A DNA stretch of 64,000 bases from Campylobacter sp. MG1 (GTDB lineage: Bacteria > Campylobacterota > Campylobacteria > Campylobacterales > Campylobacteraceae). This document shows positions 1 to 8,661 of this stretch, one piece after another. Numbering within the stretch: position 1 is the stretch's first letter; each line of letters begins with the position of its first letter. A program made the translations under genes and the position numbers. Under the pieces are notes generated by a model. It searched no databases and was not told the origin of the DNA. It worked only from the letters and a program-made list of their open reading frames with translations. Location of the stretch: assembly GCF_026616895.1 (NCBI RefSeq), contig NZ_JANYME010000002.1:124001-188000 (forward strand), given 5' to 3'.

Positions 1-768
1 TACATATTCGCTTACATCAGCAATTGCTACATATAAAATCTGATTTTTTTCATCAAAATAAATAGCATCATCAAAATCTTTTGCGTGAATTGGGTCTATC
101 GTGCAAAATGGCAAATGCCTTAAATCAAGTCTATCAGGATAAAAACTAGCATCAACACTGCCACTATAAGCATTTGCTTCATCTAAACACGCTTTATCAA
201 ATTCTTCAGTTTTATTAAATAAAGCCATAGAGATTTTTTCATCTACTTTTTCATCACTAATATGCCCTAGCACTTCTACTACATTTGAACTTGCATTATC
301 AACCTTTAAAATAGTGCCAACAGGTAAGGCTTTTAATGATTTTTGAGATACGCTAAGTTGTCTTAAAAGTCCTGTTTTAAAGCATTTTCCAAATACTACA
401 TTTTTTAGCATTTGAGTAATAACTAAAGAAAATTCTTCTTCTCTTTTTAAAACAAGTATTACAGCAGCACTCGGGCGACCTTTTTGCTTTTTAATCTTTT
501 TTGCAATTACAATATCGCCGTATCTTGCTGAATGTAAGTCTTTTGATTTTATGAGTAAATCTCGCTCTAAAAACGACGCTTGTAAAAATCCATCGCCTTT
601 AGAATTTATATCCATTTTGCCATAATAAAATCCATTATTAAAATAGATTTTATTATTGTATTCGCTTACTATTTTTTCTGTTAATAAGACTTTAATTATT
701 TCTTTTTGTTTTGAATTAGCATTAAGCTTATTAAAACCTTGTCTAACCTCATCTAAAAAATCAAGCAT
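1..768 (-). CDS. rnr: Ribonuclease R family exoribonuclease (5' part, runs off the window)
   Basis: The first 256 residues of an RNase II/R-type 3'-5' exoribonuclease are visible; the C-terminus lies beyond base 1. The start ATG is at 768-766. The reading ends in the conserved start of the RNB catalytic domain, with the Asp cluster DPIHAKDFDDAI that binds the catalytic metal in this family. Upstream of it is a beta-rich part fitting the cold-shock/OB RNA-binding domains. RNase R degrades structured RNA in the cytoplasm. The gene is divergent from ilvC with 115 bp between them, the same arrangement as Cj0631c-ilvC in C. jejuni. Identity follows from the RNB motif and the neighbourhood. RNase II versus R cannot be separated without the missing end, but epsilonproteobacteria normally have only RNase R. 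Confidence 0.88.
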   Translation of the reverse strand, partial: MLDFLDEVRQGFNKLNANSKQKEIIKVLLTEKIVSEYNNKIYFNNGFYYGKMDINSKGDGFLQASFLERDLLIKSKDLHSARYGDIVIAKKIKKQKGRPSAAVILVLKREEEFSLVITQMLKNVVFGKCFKTGLLRQLSVSQKSLKALPVGTILKVDNASSNVVEVLGHISDEKVDEKISMALFNKTEEFDKACLDEANAYSGSVDASFYPDRLDLRHLPFCTIDPIHAKDFDDAIYFDEKNQILYVAIADVSEYV

Positions 769-844
769 TTTTACCTACATTATCATAATTTAAGCTATTT
801 TAATTAAAAATTTAAATTTTTTATTAGATTGTAACTAAAATAGT

Positions 845-850
845 TATAAT
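845..850 (+). promoter_or_regulatory. -10 box of the ilvC promoter
   Basis: TATAAT sits 33 nt before the ilvC ATG in the divergent rnr-ilvC gap and is preceded by A/T-rich sequence without a clear -35, as usual for Campylobacter housekeeping promoters. The position is by sequence match only. Confidence 0.5.
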
Positions 851-862
851 TTGCTTAATTAA

Positions 863-1902
<1,040 letters not shown>

Positions 1903-1903
<1 letters not shown>

Positions 1904-2946
1904 TGGCTAAAAAAAAGCAAAAAAGCAAAGCTAATTCTAGCTTTGCTAAAACTCTTAAAATAATTTTTTTATTTTTATTATTATTTGGCATAGGGCTTTT
2001 AGTATATTTAAATATATACGAAAGTAAAGAGCAAATTAGCGAAACTAAAGAGATAAAAACTCAAAAAGAAATTCAAAAACCAAAACCGCAAACAATAGTA
2101 AATGCTATAAATAATTATAAAAATGAAAAAAGCATTGATAAAGAAAAGAATTTAAATCAAAATTTTAGTGATATATTTGCTAATATGGATTTAGAAAAAA
2201 ATAATGATAGTTGTAAGGTAACTAGCGTAACTTGTTTTGATACTAAAGAAACTTCAGCCTTTGGTTCTTTAGCAAGTGCTACTAATATTAAGGCAAAATT
2301 AGCAATTATTATTGATGATGTTGCGACAAAAGAACAAAGCGAAGAAATCAAAAAAATTATTAAAAATGGTAAAAAAATCACTCCGAGCTTTTTTCCTAAC
2401 ACAAACAATCACCCAGATACTAATAAATATTCAAAAGAATTTAAATCTTTTATGATACACCTTCCTTTAAGGGCTTTAAAGTTTAATAAAGAAGAGCCGC
2501 TAACCCTTACTCCAAGTGATAGTTATCAAGTGATTGAAAATAGGATTAAAAATATCAAAATCGCTTTTCCAAATCTAAAATATCTAAACAATCATACAGG
2601 CTCATTATTTAGCGAAGATGAAAACGCTATGAGAAATTTATTTAAAGCATTGAAAAAATATGATTTGATTTTCGTTGATTCAAGGACTAGCGCCAACACA
2701 AAAGCACCTACAATTGCAAAAGAATTTAATCAATTTTATATCCACAGAAATGTATTTTTAGATAATTCACAAGATTTAAATGATATTCGCAAAAAGCTAG
2801 ATGAAGCAGTGGAATTTACCCTAAAACACAAAAGAGCAATAGCCATAGCACACCCACACAAAAATAGCCTAAAAGCAATTAGCGAATATGACTTTTCTAA
2901 AGTTGAGCTAGTTTATATAGATGATATATACAACGATTATAAATGA
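1903..2946 (+). CDS. Divergent polysaccharide deacetylase family protein, membrane-anchored
   Basis: The 347-residue protein has a Lys-rich start, one hydrophobic segment at about residues 17-36 and a charged linker to about residue 130, so it is probably an N-in, C-out inner-membrane protein. The C-terminal 200 residues carry the marks of the divergent polysaccharide deacetylase family (YibQ type): AIIIDDV near 135, a mid-domain NNHTGS, FVDSRTS and a terminal AIAHPH. These correspond to the Asp/His positions of NodB-like folds. Substrate and activity are not established for this branch. It overlaps ilvC by 1 bp and dprA by 26 bp, the order also seen in C. jejuni (Cj0632-0634). Confidence 0.85.
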
Positions 2947-3700
2947 GTTTACTACTCTTAAAAACCCACCTGATAAGATTTATTATAAAGGCAATTTAGA
3001 ACTTTTAAAAATGCCTAAAATAAGTATAGTAGGCTCTAGAAAAATGAGTGTTTATACAAAAAATCTAACCTTTAAACTAGCACAAAAACTAAGCCAAATA
3101 GGTATTTGCGTAGTAAGTGGTGGAGCAATTGGAGTAGATATTGAAAGTGCAAAAGCAAGCCTGCCTTATCATATAGGAGTTTTTGCAAATGGGCTTAATA
3201 AAATCTATCCAAAAAGCAACGAATTAATCATCAAACAAATATATGAAAACGCCCTAGCACTAAGCGAAAACGAGCCAAATCATATCCCATTAAAACACGA
3301 TTTTTTAGCTAGAAATCGCCTTGTAGTAGCTCTTGGAGATATTTTAATCATCACCCAAGCAGACCTTAAAAGCGGCTCATTAAACTCAGCAAAACACGCC
3401 CTAGAATATGGAAAAGATATTTATGTATTAGCCCAAAGAATAGGAGAAAGTGATGGCACAAACGAGCTAATCGCAAACTATAAGGCAAAAATAATTTATG
3501 ATATTGATATTTTCGTAGCACAAATGCAAGAATACTTCAGCGTTCAAAAATGCTACACTCAAAACCACGATGAGTTTTTAGAATTTTGTAAAAACGGAGC
3601 AAATCTTGATGAAGCCTTAGAGCGATACGGCGAATTAGTATATGATTATGAACTTGATGGAAAAATAATAATTGATGGAGTTTTAGTTAGGAGTGTTTAA
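2921..3700 (+). CDS. dprA: DNA processing protein DprA
   Basis: At 259 residues this is the short epsilonproteobacterial DprA: the Rossmann-like core without a large N-terminal SAM domain. Visible core motifs are VGSRKMS (about 36-42), VSGGAIGVDIESAK (about 63-76), GVFANGLNKIYP and LARNRLVVALGD, followed by SGSLNSAKHALEYGKD. DprA binds incoming single-stranded DNA and loads RecA during natural transformation, a process well known in Campylobacter. The start lies inside the end of the deacetylase gene (26-bp overlap) and the stop overlaps the ruvX start (TAATG), indicating translational coupling. The C-terminal 60 residues are less conserved and may hold the DML1-like winged helix. Confidence 0.93.
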   Translation: MIYTTIINEFTTLKNPPDKIYYKGNLELLKMPKISIVGSRKMSVYTKNLTFKLAQKLSQIGICVVSGGAIGVDIESAKASLPYHIGVFANGLNKIYPKSNELIIKQIYENALALSENEPNHIPLKHDFLARNRLVVALGDILIITQADLKSGSLNSAKHALEYGKDIYVLAQRIGESDGTNELIANYKAKIIYDIDIFVAQMQEYFSVQKCYTQNHDEFLEFCKNGANLDEALERYGELVYDYELDGKIIIDGVLVRSV

Positions 3701-4074
3701 TGGAAAATATACTTGCACTTGATTTAGGACTTAAACGAATTGGCGTTGCAATTAGCATAATGAAAATTCCTATGCCACAACCTGCAATAATTAGAATAAA
3801 TCGCAATCAAGCAGCCACGGAAGTAAAAGAACTAATCAAAAAGCACAAAATCACTAAAATTGTAATAGGAATTCCAATGGGCGGTAGTGCTGAAGATGAG
3901 ATGAGAAGAAGAGTGGAGCATTTTTCAAAACTAATTGAGTTTAGTAATATAGTCTATTATGATGAGAGTTTTACAAGCAAACAAGCAGCAAAAATTATTA
4001 GTAGCAAAAAAAAAGATGGCAAACAAGATAGCATTGCAGCATTTTTATTGCTTAAGGATTATTTAGGAATTTAA
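3700..4074 (+). CDS. ruvX: Putative pre-16S rRNA nuclease / Holliday junction resolvase YqgF
   Basis: This 124-residue RNase H-fold protein begins with the family signature LALDLGLKRIGVAIS (catalytic Asp at about residue 7). It continues with GIPMGGSAEDE, the YYDESFTS strand with Asp/Glu, and the terminal DSIAAFLLLKDYL that holds the last acidic residue. Members process the 5' end of 16S rRNA (shown for E. coli YqgF) and were first predicted to resolve Holliday junctions. It is coupled to dprA by a one-base overlap, so it belongs to the ilvC-dprA transcription unit. Length matches the family. Confidence 0.92.
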   Translation: MENILALDLGLKRIGVAISIMKIPMPQPAIIRINRNQAATEVKELIKKHKITKIVIGIPMGGSAEDEMRRRVEHFSKLIEFSNIVYYDESFTSKQAAKIISSKKKDGKQDSIAAFLLLKDYLGI

Positions 4075-4075
4075 A

Positions 4076-4582
4076 TTGAAAAAGCTCGTTTGTTTGCTTA
4101 TATTTAAAGTTTTGTTAGCAAATGATTATGACTTAGGATTTGAGATTTTTAAAAATATTGATTTTACAAAAGAGCCAATTGAATACGAAAATGATTTAAA
4201 ACAAGTTTATAATTTATGGTCTAAAGCTTGTAAGAATAAAAATATGCAAGCTTGTTATGATTTAGGGTTTTTATATGAGAGCGGAATAGGAACTAAGCAA
4301 AATTATACGAAAGCCATAAATCTTTATACTAAAGCTTGTGAAAATAACTTATATGAAGCTTGTTATGCAGTAGGTTTTATGAATGCTTATGGGATTGGAA
4401 CGCAACAAAACAAGAAAAAAGCTATTAAATTCTATACCAAATCTTGTAATCATAATTATGCTGTTGGGTGTTATTTTTTATCATTTTTATATAAGGATAA
4501 AAAAGCTAAAGAATATTTAAAAAAAGCTTGTGATTTAGGTGATGAAAGAGCTTGTAAAAGTATTGAGAATTTGAAAAATTAA
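4076..4582 (+). CDS. Secreted Sel1-repeat (Hcp-like) cysteine-rich protein 1
   Basis: The 168-residue protein uses a TTG start one base after the ruvX stop, chosen because it gives a signal peptide (MKKLVCLLIFKVLLA) with likely cleavage near residue 15. The mature part is built of 36-residue Sel1 repeats of the form YTKAC-x6-AC-x2-LGFLYE-x-GIGTKQ, each with a pair of cysteines 8 apart, as in the Helicobacter cysteine-rich proteins (Hcp). In that family the cysteines form disulphides and the proteins are periplasmic or secreted; some bind penicillin. The last repeat is degenerate. It is the first of three tandem paralogues. Confidence 0.85.
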   Translation: MKKLVCLLIFKVLLANDYDLGFEIFKNIDFTKEPIEYENDLKQVYNLWSKACKNKNMQACYDLGFLYESGIGTKQNYTKAINLYTKACENNLYEACYAVGFMNAYGIGTQQNKKKAIKFYTKSCNHNYAVGCYFLSFLYKDKKAKEYLKKACDLGDERACKSIENLKN

Positions 4583-4605
4583 ATTAGAAATTTAAAGGAA
4601 GTAAG

Positions 4606-5280
4606 GTGAAAAAATTATTATGTTTAGCACTTTTAGGTGCAAGTGTTTTAGGTGCAGTTGATATTAGTGGATTAGAAAAAGCTTGCAATAAAAATGATTA
4701 TAAAGCTTGTGATGCTCTTGGATATTTATATGCAAGTGGCGAAGATGTAGAGCAGGATTTTAAAAAAGCAAATAAATTATGGATTAAGGCTTGTAAAGGT
4801 AAAGATGCTTCTTCTTGTTTTAATATAGGATTATCTTACGAACAAGGAAATGGAGTAAAACAAGATTTAAAAAAAGCAAGTGAGTTTTATATTAAAGCTT
4901 GTGATGGTGGACATACTTTTGCTTGCACGAATTTAGGTTTTATATATTTTAAAGGAGATGGCATAAAGCAAGATTTAGGTAAAGCAAAAGAGCTTTATAC
5001 TAAAAGTTGCGAAAAACAAGATTTTACTGCTTGTGGTTTTTTAGGTTTTATGTATCATTCTGGAATTGGCGTTGTAAAAGATATTGAAAAAACAAAAGAA
5101 TTATGGACTAAAGCTTGTGATAATAAAGATGGCAAAAGCTGTATAGCTTTAGCAGGTTTGTATGGAAATGGTGATGGTGTTGAAAGAGATATTAAAAAAT
5201 CTATTGAATTATTTAAAAAAGCTTGTGATTATGGAGAGCAGATTGGCTGTGCATATTATAAAGAATTCAAAAAGCAATGA
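4606..5280 (+). CDS. Secreted Sel1-repeat (Hcp-like) cysteine-rich protein 2
   Basis: The 224-residue protein starts at GTG behind an AAAGGAAGTAAG ribosome site. The signal peptide MKKLLCLALLGASVLGA is followed by about five 36-residue Sel1 repeats with paired cysteines (for example LGYLYASGEDVEQDFKKA and YTKSC). These alpha-alpha repeats form a superhelix used for protein binding, probably in the periplasm. Its signal-peptide coding bases match those of the next gene almost base for base, showing recent tandem duplication or gene conversion. The ligand is unknown. Confidence 0.86.
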   Translation: MKKLLCLALLGASVLGAVDISGLEKACNKNDYKACDALGYLYASGEDVEQDFKKANKLWIKACKGKDASSCFNIGLSYEQGNGVKQDLKKASEFYIKACDGGHTFACTNLGFIYFKGDGIKQDLGKAKELYTKSCEKQDFTACGFLGFMYHSGIGVVKDIEKTKELWTKACDNKDGKSCIALAGLYGNGDGVERDIKKSIELFKKACDYGEQIGCAYYKEFKKQ

Positions 5281-5296
5281 CATTAAAGGAGATAAA

Positions 5297-5740
5297 ATGA
5301 AAAAATTATTATGTTTAGCACTTTTAGGTGCAAGTGTTTTAGGTGCGAATGAGCTTGAGAATAAGTGTAATAAGGGCGATTTGGAAGCTTGTGTGGATTT
5401 AGGAGTAGAATATGCTAAAAATCAAGATTATTTTAAAGCAAGGGAGCTTTATACTAAAGCTTGTGATGGTGGAGATGCTACGGGTTGCTATAATTTAGGG
5501 GTTTCATACGAAAATGGATACGGTGTAAAACAAAACTATATAAAAGCAAGAGAGCTTTATACTAAAGCTTGTGATGGTGGAAATGCTACGGGTTGCAATA
5601 ATTTAGGGGCTTTATATTATAACGGACAAGGCGTTAAGCAAGATAAAAGAAAGGCTAAAGAATACGCTGGAAAGGCTTGTGATTTAGGTTATCAAAAAGG
5701 TTGTGATAATTATAGAATATTAAACGAGCAAGGATATTAA
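5297..5740 (+). CDS. Secreted Sel1-repeat (Hcp-like) cysteine-rich protein 3
   Basis: I take ATG 5297 as the start (147 residues), not an earlier in-frame codon inside the preceding gene. It is preceded by AAAGGAGAT and gives the signal peptide MKKLLCLALLGASVLGA, identical to that of the gene upstream. The mature protein has three Sel1 repeats, two of them nearly the same (YTKACDGG-x-ATGC-x-NLG). The stop overlaps the next start by one base. Periplasmic location and a protein-binding role are inferred from the Hcp family. Confidence 0.86.
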   Translation: MKKLLCLALLGASVLGANELENKCNKGDLEACVDLGVEYAKNQDYFKARELYTKACDGGDATGCYNLGVSYENGYGVKQNYIKARELYTKACDGGNATGCNNLGALYYNGQGVKQDKRKAKEYAGKACDLGYQKGCDNYRILNEQGY

Positions 5741-6609
5741 TGATATTTAATCATGCCGAGCATTTTAACGAGATTTATGGCTTTAAAAAGCCAATTGATT
5801 TGGAGTATTTCGGAGTATTTATAAACTCTATTAAATGTGGTGAAGAAGAGTTTTTAAGTGTATTTAGTAAGTATTCGCCTACAAAGTTAGATGATAATTT
5901 TTATATTTTTAATCAAGAATTTAAAATAAGAATTTCAACTCACGATTTGGCAATAAATGGCAGTATTTATATACAAGATTATTCAAGTTATTTATGCGCT
6001 AAGGCTTTAAATGTTAGCTCAAGCGATATTATTTTGGATATGTGTGCTGCTCCAGGTGGAAAGAGTATAAATCTAGCTAATTTTAGCGACAATTGTGAAA
6101 ATCTAAGCTCAAACGAGCTAAATAGCAAAAGATTTTTTAATCTTAAAAAAATCCTAGCAAACTACGGCGTAAAGGCAAAAACCTATAATCACGATGGCGT
6201 TTTGATAGGTCGCAAGACACCCGAGAGATTTAGCAAAATATTGCTTGATGCTCCTTGTAGCACATTTATGCACGATTTTTCTATCACAAAAAGTCAAAAA
6301 GAAATAAAGCAAATCGCCACTACTCAAAAAAAGCTTTTAAACTCTGCCCTAACAGCTTTACAGGTTGGTGGGGAGCTAGTTTATAGCACTTGCACGCATA
6401 ATTTTTATGAAAACGAAGCAGTGATTTATAATGCACTTAATTCTAAATTTAATATAGAACTTTTAGAAATTGATTTGCCTTGCGAATATTTGCAAGGACT
6501 AAGTAATTACGATGAAAAATATAGCGATATTAGACTTGCTAAAACTTATCGCATAAAGCCAACAAATACTCATTCAGGCTTTTTCATAGCAAAATTAAGG
6601 AAAATGTAA
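5740..6609 (+). CDS. NOL1/NOP2/Sun family RNA (cytosine-5) methyltransferase
   Basis: The 289-residue SAM-dependent methyltransferase has the class motifs in order: MCAAPGGKS (SAM motif I, about residues 104-112), the motif IV Pro-Cys in LDAPCSTFM and the catalytic motif VI cysteine in YSTCTHNFYENE. This is the RsmB/RsmF type, which methylates C5 of cytosine in 16S rRNA through a covalent cysteine intermediate. It is short and lacks the N-terminal NusB-like domain of RsmB. The C. jejuni counterpart next to ruvX is Cj0636. The exact rRNA position cannot be told from sequence. Confidence 0.88.
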   Translation: MIFNHAEHFNEIYGFKKPIDLEYFGVFINSIKCGEEEFLSVFSKYSPTKLDDNFYIFNQEFKIRISTHDLAINGSIYIQDYSSYLCAKALNVSSSDIILDMCAAPGGKSINLANFSDNCENLSSNELNSKRFFNLKKILANYGVKAKTYNHDGVLIGRKTPERFSKILLDAPCSTFMHDFSITKSQKEIKQIATTQKKLLNSALTALQVGGELVYSTCTHNFYENEAVIYNALNSKFNIELLEIDLPCEYLQGLSNYDEKYSDIRLAKTYRIKPTNTHSGFFIAKLRKM

Positions 6610-6799
6610 ATATAAGTATTATTTAAAGTATAATAATTTAAATTTTACTTATATAATCAAACAAAGTTATTATGGTTATAAAGAATTAAAATAAAAATTA
6701 TTATAAAAATAACAATTAATTTTAAATATAATAGAATAAAGGTTTAACTAAATAATGAATTTAATATTTTCAAATAATAAAATTATATTAAGATAACTT

Positions 6800-7450
6800 A
6801 TGGAAATAAAAATCACTAAAAAGCGGGTGAAAAATATCATTATAAAAGTTCGTGAGATTGGGCTTGTTGAAGTAGTATCGCCTTATTTTATAAGTAGAGC
6901 AAAAATTGATGAGATTTTAAGACTTAAAAAAGATTGGATAGAACAAAGATTAAACGAGCTTAAAACTACTAAAAAAGCAAAGCTTTTGAGTGGTAATTTT
7001 GTATTGTTTTTAGGACGAAAATATATTTTAGAATTTGATTTAAGAATTTCAAAAAATGTAGAAATTCACAATGATAAAATCATTTTAAAATGTCTTGAAA
7101 CTGATGAAAATAAAGAAAAATTACTTAATGATTTTTATAAAATTCAATCAAAAGAAATCTTTAGCGAAATTTTAAAAAGATTTTGTGTGATTGTTGGTAA
7201 AGATATAAAAGCTTTAAAAGTGCGAAAAATGAAGACCCGTTGGGGTTCTTGCAATACGAAAAAATCTTATATAAATCTAAATACCGAATTAATTAAAAAA
7301 GATATATTGGCAATAGAAGCAGTAATTATGCACGAATTAACACACCTTTATCACGCTAATCACTCAAAGGCTTTTTATACCACGCTTTTAGGATTTATGC
7401 CAGACTACCACGAGCGAATAAGATTGCTAAAACATAATAATGGTTTTTAA
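6800..7450 (+). CDS. YgjP-like (DUF45) metal-dependent hydrolase
   Basis: The 216-residue protein is of the YgjP/WrpA family, related to gluzincin metallopeptidases. The zinc motif HELTH is in VIMHELTHLYHANHSKAFY near residue 180, with the third ligand His a few residues on (H186 region). It is preceded by the family signature KTRWGSCNTKKSYINLN. It is cytoplasmic, with no signal peptide. Family members are often near restriction or repair genes but the substrate is unknown. A 190-bp A/T-rich gap separates it from the methyltransferase, so it probably has its own promoter. Confidence 0.88.
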   Translation: MEIKITKKRVKNIIIKVREIGLVEVVSPYFISRAKIDEILRLKKDWIEQRLNELKTTKKAKLLSGNFVLFLGRKYILEFDLRISKNVEIHNDKIILKCLETDENKEKLLNDFYKIQSKEIFSEILKRFCVIVGKDIKALKVRKMKTRWGSCNTKKSYINLNTELIKKDILAIEAVIMHELTHLYHANHSKAFYTTLLGFMPDYHERIRLLKHNNGF

Positions 7451-7498
7451 AATTTATCTTGCTAAGATTAATTTTTTTAGATAATTTAAGGAGTATGT

Positions 7499-7846
7499 AT
7501 GAGTAATAATAGCGAAAACGGAAGTATAATAGGGGCTATTTTAGGAATTGGAATTTTTGTTGGTGGTGGTGCTTTAGGGCATAGTTATTTTTTCTCTAGT
7601 GAAGATATAGCTAAGCTTGAAAGACATATTAGCAATTTACAAAATGAGAATAGAATTTTAAGTAAGCGATATTCAATAGAAAAGGAATATTATTTAATTA
7701 ATAGTTGTGTGGATAAAAAAACTAGAACTAGCTATTTGTATAAAAAAGAACAACTTGAAAAAGAATGTTTTCAGTCTTTAAAAAACATTGAAAATGATAT
7801 AAAAGAAAATAATTTAACCACAGAATATACAAAACGGTATTTTTAA
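7499..7846 (+). CDS. Small single-span membrane protein of unknown function
   Basis: The 115-residue protein has a glycine-rich hydrophobic segment at about residues 9-31 (SIIGAILGIGIFVGGGALG) followed by a helical stretch of about 40 residues with heptad-like spacing (LERHISNLQNENRILSKRY). Two cysteines follow (about 74 and 91). It looks like an inner-membrane anchor with a coiled coil. An AAGGAG site precedes the ATG. It is convergent with and overlaps the next gene by 4 bp. I recognise no family. Confidence 0.7.
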   Translation: MSNNSENGSIIGAILGIGIFVGGGALGHSYFFSSEDIAKLERHISNLQNENRILSKRYSIEKEYYLINSCVDKKTRTSYLYKKEQLEKECFQSLKNIENDIKENNLTTEYTKRYF

Positions 7847-8175
7847 TCTTTATAAAAAAAATTATAAATATCTTCTCCTAAAATTTCTTTTCTATATGAA
7901 TGCTTATCATATTTTGAAGATAAGTATTCATACCATTGTTTTAATTCTTCTAGCGTTTTATCACTTGTTTGTTTATCATTATCTTTTAATGCTTCGCTTA
8001 AAGTTTTTCTAAATCTATTTTTAAATTTAAAAACTTCATTTTCATCATTGTGTGTATCTGCGTATATGCAATCTGATATTTCACTTGCTATGTCTTCTTG
8101 TTTTTTTCCACTAGTTTTAATTAATTCTTTTATTTGATAAGCATAGTTTTTTGCTATTTTTTTATTTTTATTCAT
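7843..8175 (-). CDS. Small helical protein, possible helix-turn-helix domain
   Basis: ATG 8175 is preferred over the in-frame ATG at 8202 because it follows AAGAGAA at good distance. The 110-residue product is charged and helical. Residues 15-40 (KELIKTSGKKQEDIASEISD) read like the first helices of a Cro/XRE-type helix-turn-helix, but the rest is not a clear match and the family is unknown. It is the only minus-strand gene between rnr and the phosphate transporter, and it lies just upstream of the defence pair. A regulator role is only a guess. Confidence 0.6.
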   Translation of the reverse strand: MNKNKKIAKNYAYQIKELIKTSGKKQEDIASEISDCIYADTHNDENEVFKFKNRFRKTLSEALKDNDKQTSDKTLEELKQWYEYLSSKYDKHSYRKEILGEDIYNFFYKD

Positions 8176-8264
8176 TTTTTCTCTTAATTCACAGGTATTC
8201 ACAAGTCATTATTATATCATTTTGTAAGTTTTGCAAAACTAAAATAATTTTTAAGGAGAACGCG

Positions 8265-8411
8265 ATGAGTAAAAACGCGATGGATAAAGAAGCAGCAGCA
8301 AGAATTCAATCAAGCGAAGCTAAGAGAAATGGTGGTATTGTAAGCAAAGATAGTTTTGCGGCAAGAGCTCAAAGAGCAGCTAATAAAAATAGCAATAAAA
8401 AAGGAGAATAA
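8265..8411 (+). CDS. Tiny SMP-motif protein (seed-maturation-protein-like)
   Basis: The 48-residue ATG-started gene has a strong AAGGAG site. Residues 8-41 (AARIQSSEAKRNGG, then VSKDSFAARAQRAA) match the SMP motif best known from plant LEA proteins and found in small bacterial proteins. The product is hydrophilic, Ala/Lys rich and has no hydrophobic core. Bacterial SMP proteins have no settled role; stress or desiccation protection is an analogy. It is followed after 1 nt by another tiny gene whose ribosome site lies in its last codons, so the two are one unit. Confidence 0.72.
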   Translation: MSKNAMDKEAAARIQSSEAKRNGGIVSKDSFAARAQRAANKNSNKKGE

Positions 8412-8412
8412 A

Positions 8413-8550
8413 ATGGCAATGTCTCAAGAAGAATTAGATTTATGGTCAGATATTAATAATCCAAATAACGATGCTTGTATGGATGATTGGGCTGATGCAC
8501 ATAATCCAAATAATGAAGATTATTTAGGTGATGATGATTATGACGATTGA
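8413..8550 (+). CDS. Tiny acidic protein with NPNN repeats
   Basis: The 45-residue gene starts at ATG 8413 (ribosome site AAGGAG in the end of the preceding gene). The product is very acidic and contains two copies of a unit ending NPNN: DLWSDINNPNNDAC and DWADAHNPNNEDYLG, then an Asp-rich tail. Small NPNN proteins are common in epsilonproteobacteria and often sit with SMP proteins; function is unknown. A 43-residue protein at 58.7 kb carries a single LNPNN. Confidence 0.68.
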   Translation: MAMSQEELDLWSDINNPNNDACMDDWADAHNPNNEDYLGDDDYDD

Positions 8551-8570
8551 AGTTGAATTATAAGAATTAC

Positions 8571-8592
8571 AAACCTAGCTTTTGTTAGGTTT
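8571..8592 (+). terminator. Weak hairpin after the tiny gene pair
   Basis: A 9-bp stem (AAACCTAGC / GTTAGGTTT, one G-U pair) with a TTTT loop lies 20 nt after the stop at 8550. It is followed by A/T sequence rather than a clean U run, so termination may be partial. Confidence 0.5.
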
Positions 8593-8661
8593 AATAATAA
8601 TTGTGGTATTGTACGAAATTTAGTATATTGTTAATTTGTTAAAATATTTTAAGGATTTGTA

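Noticed and set aside
8151-8264. Longer N-terminus for the SMP protein
   Set aside because: The extension covers the promoter and ribosome site region and is not like the family; ATG 8265 has a strong AAGGAG.
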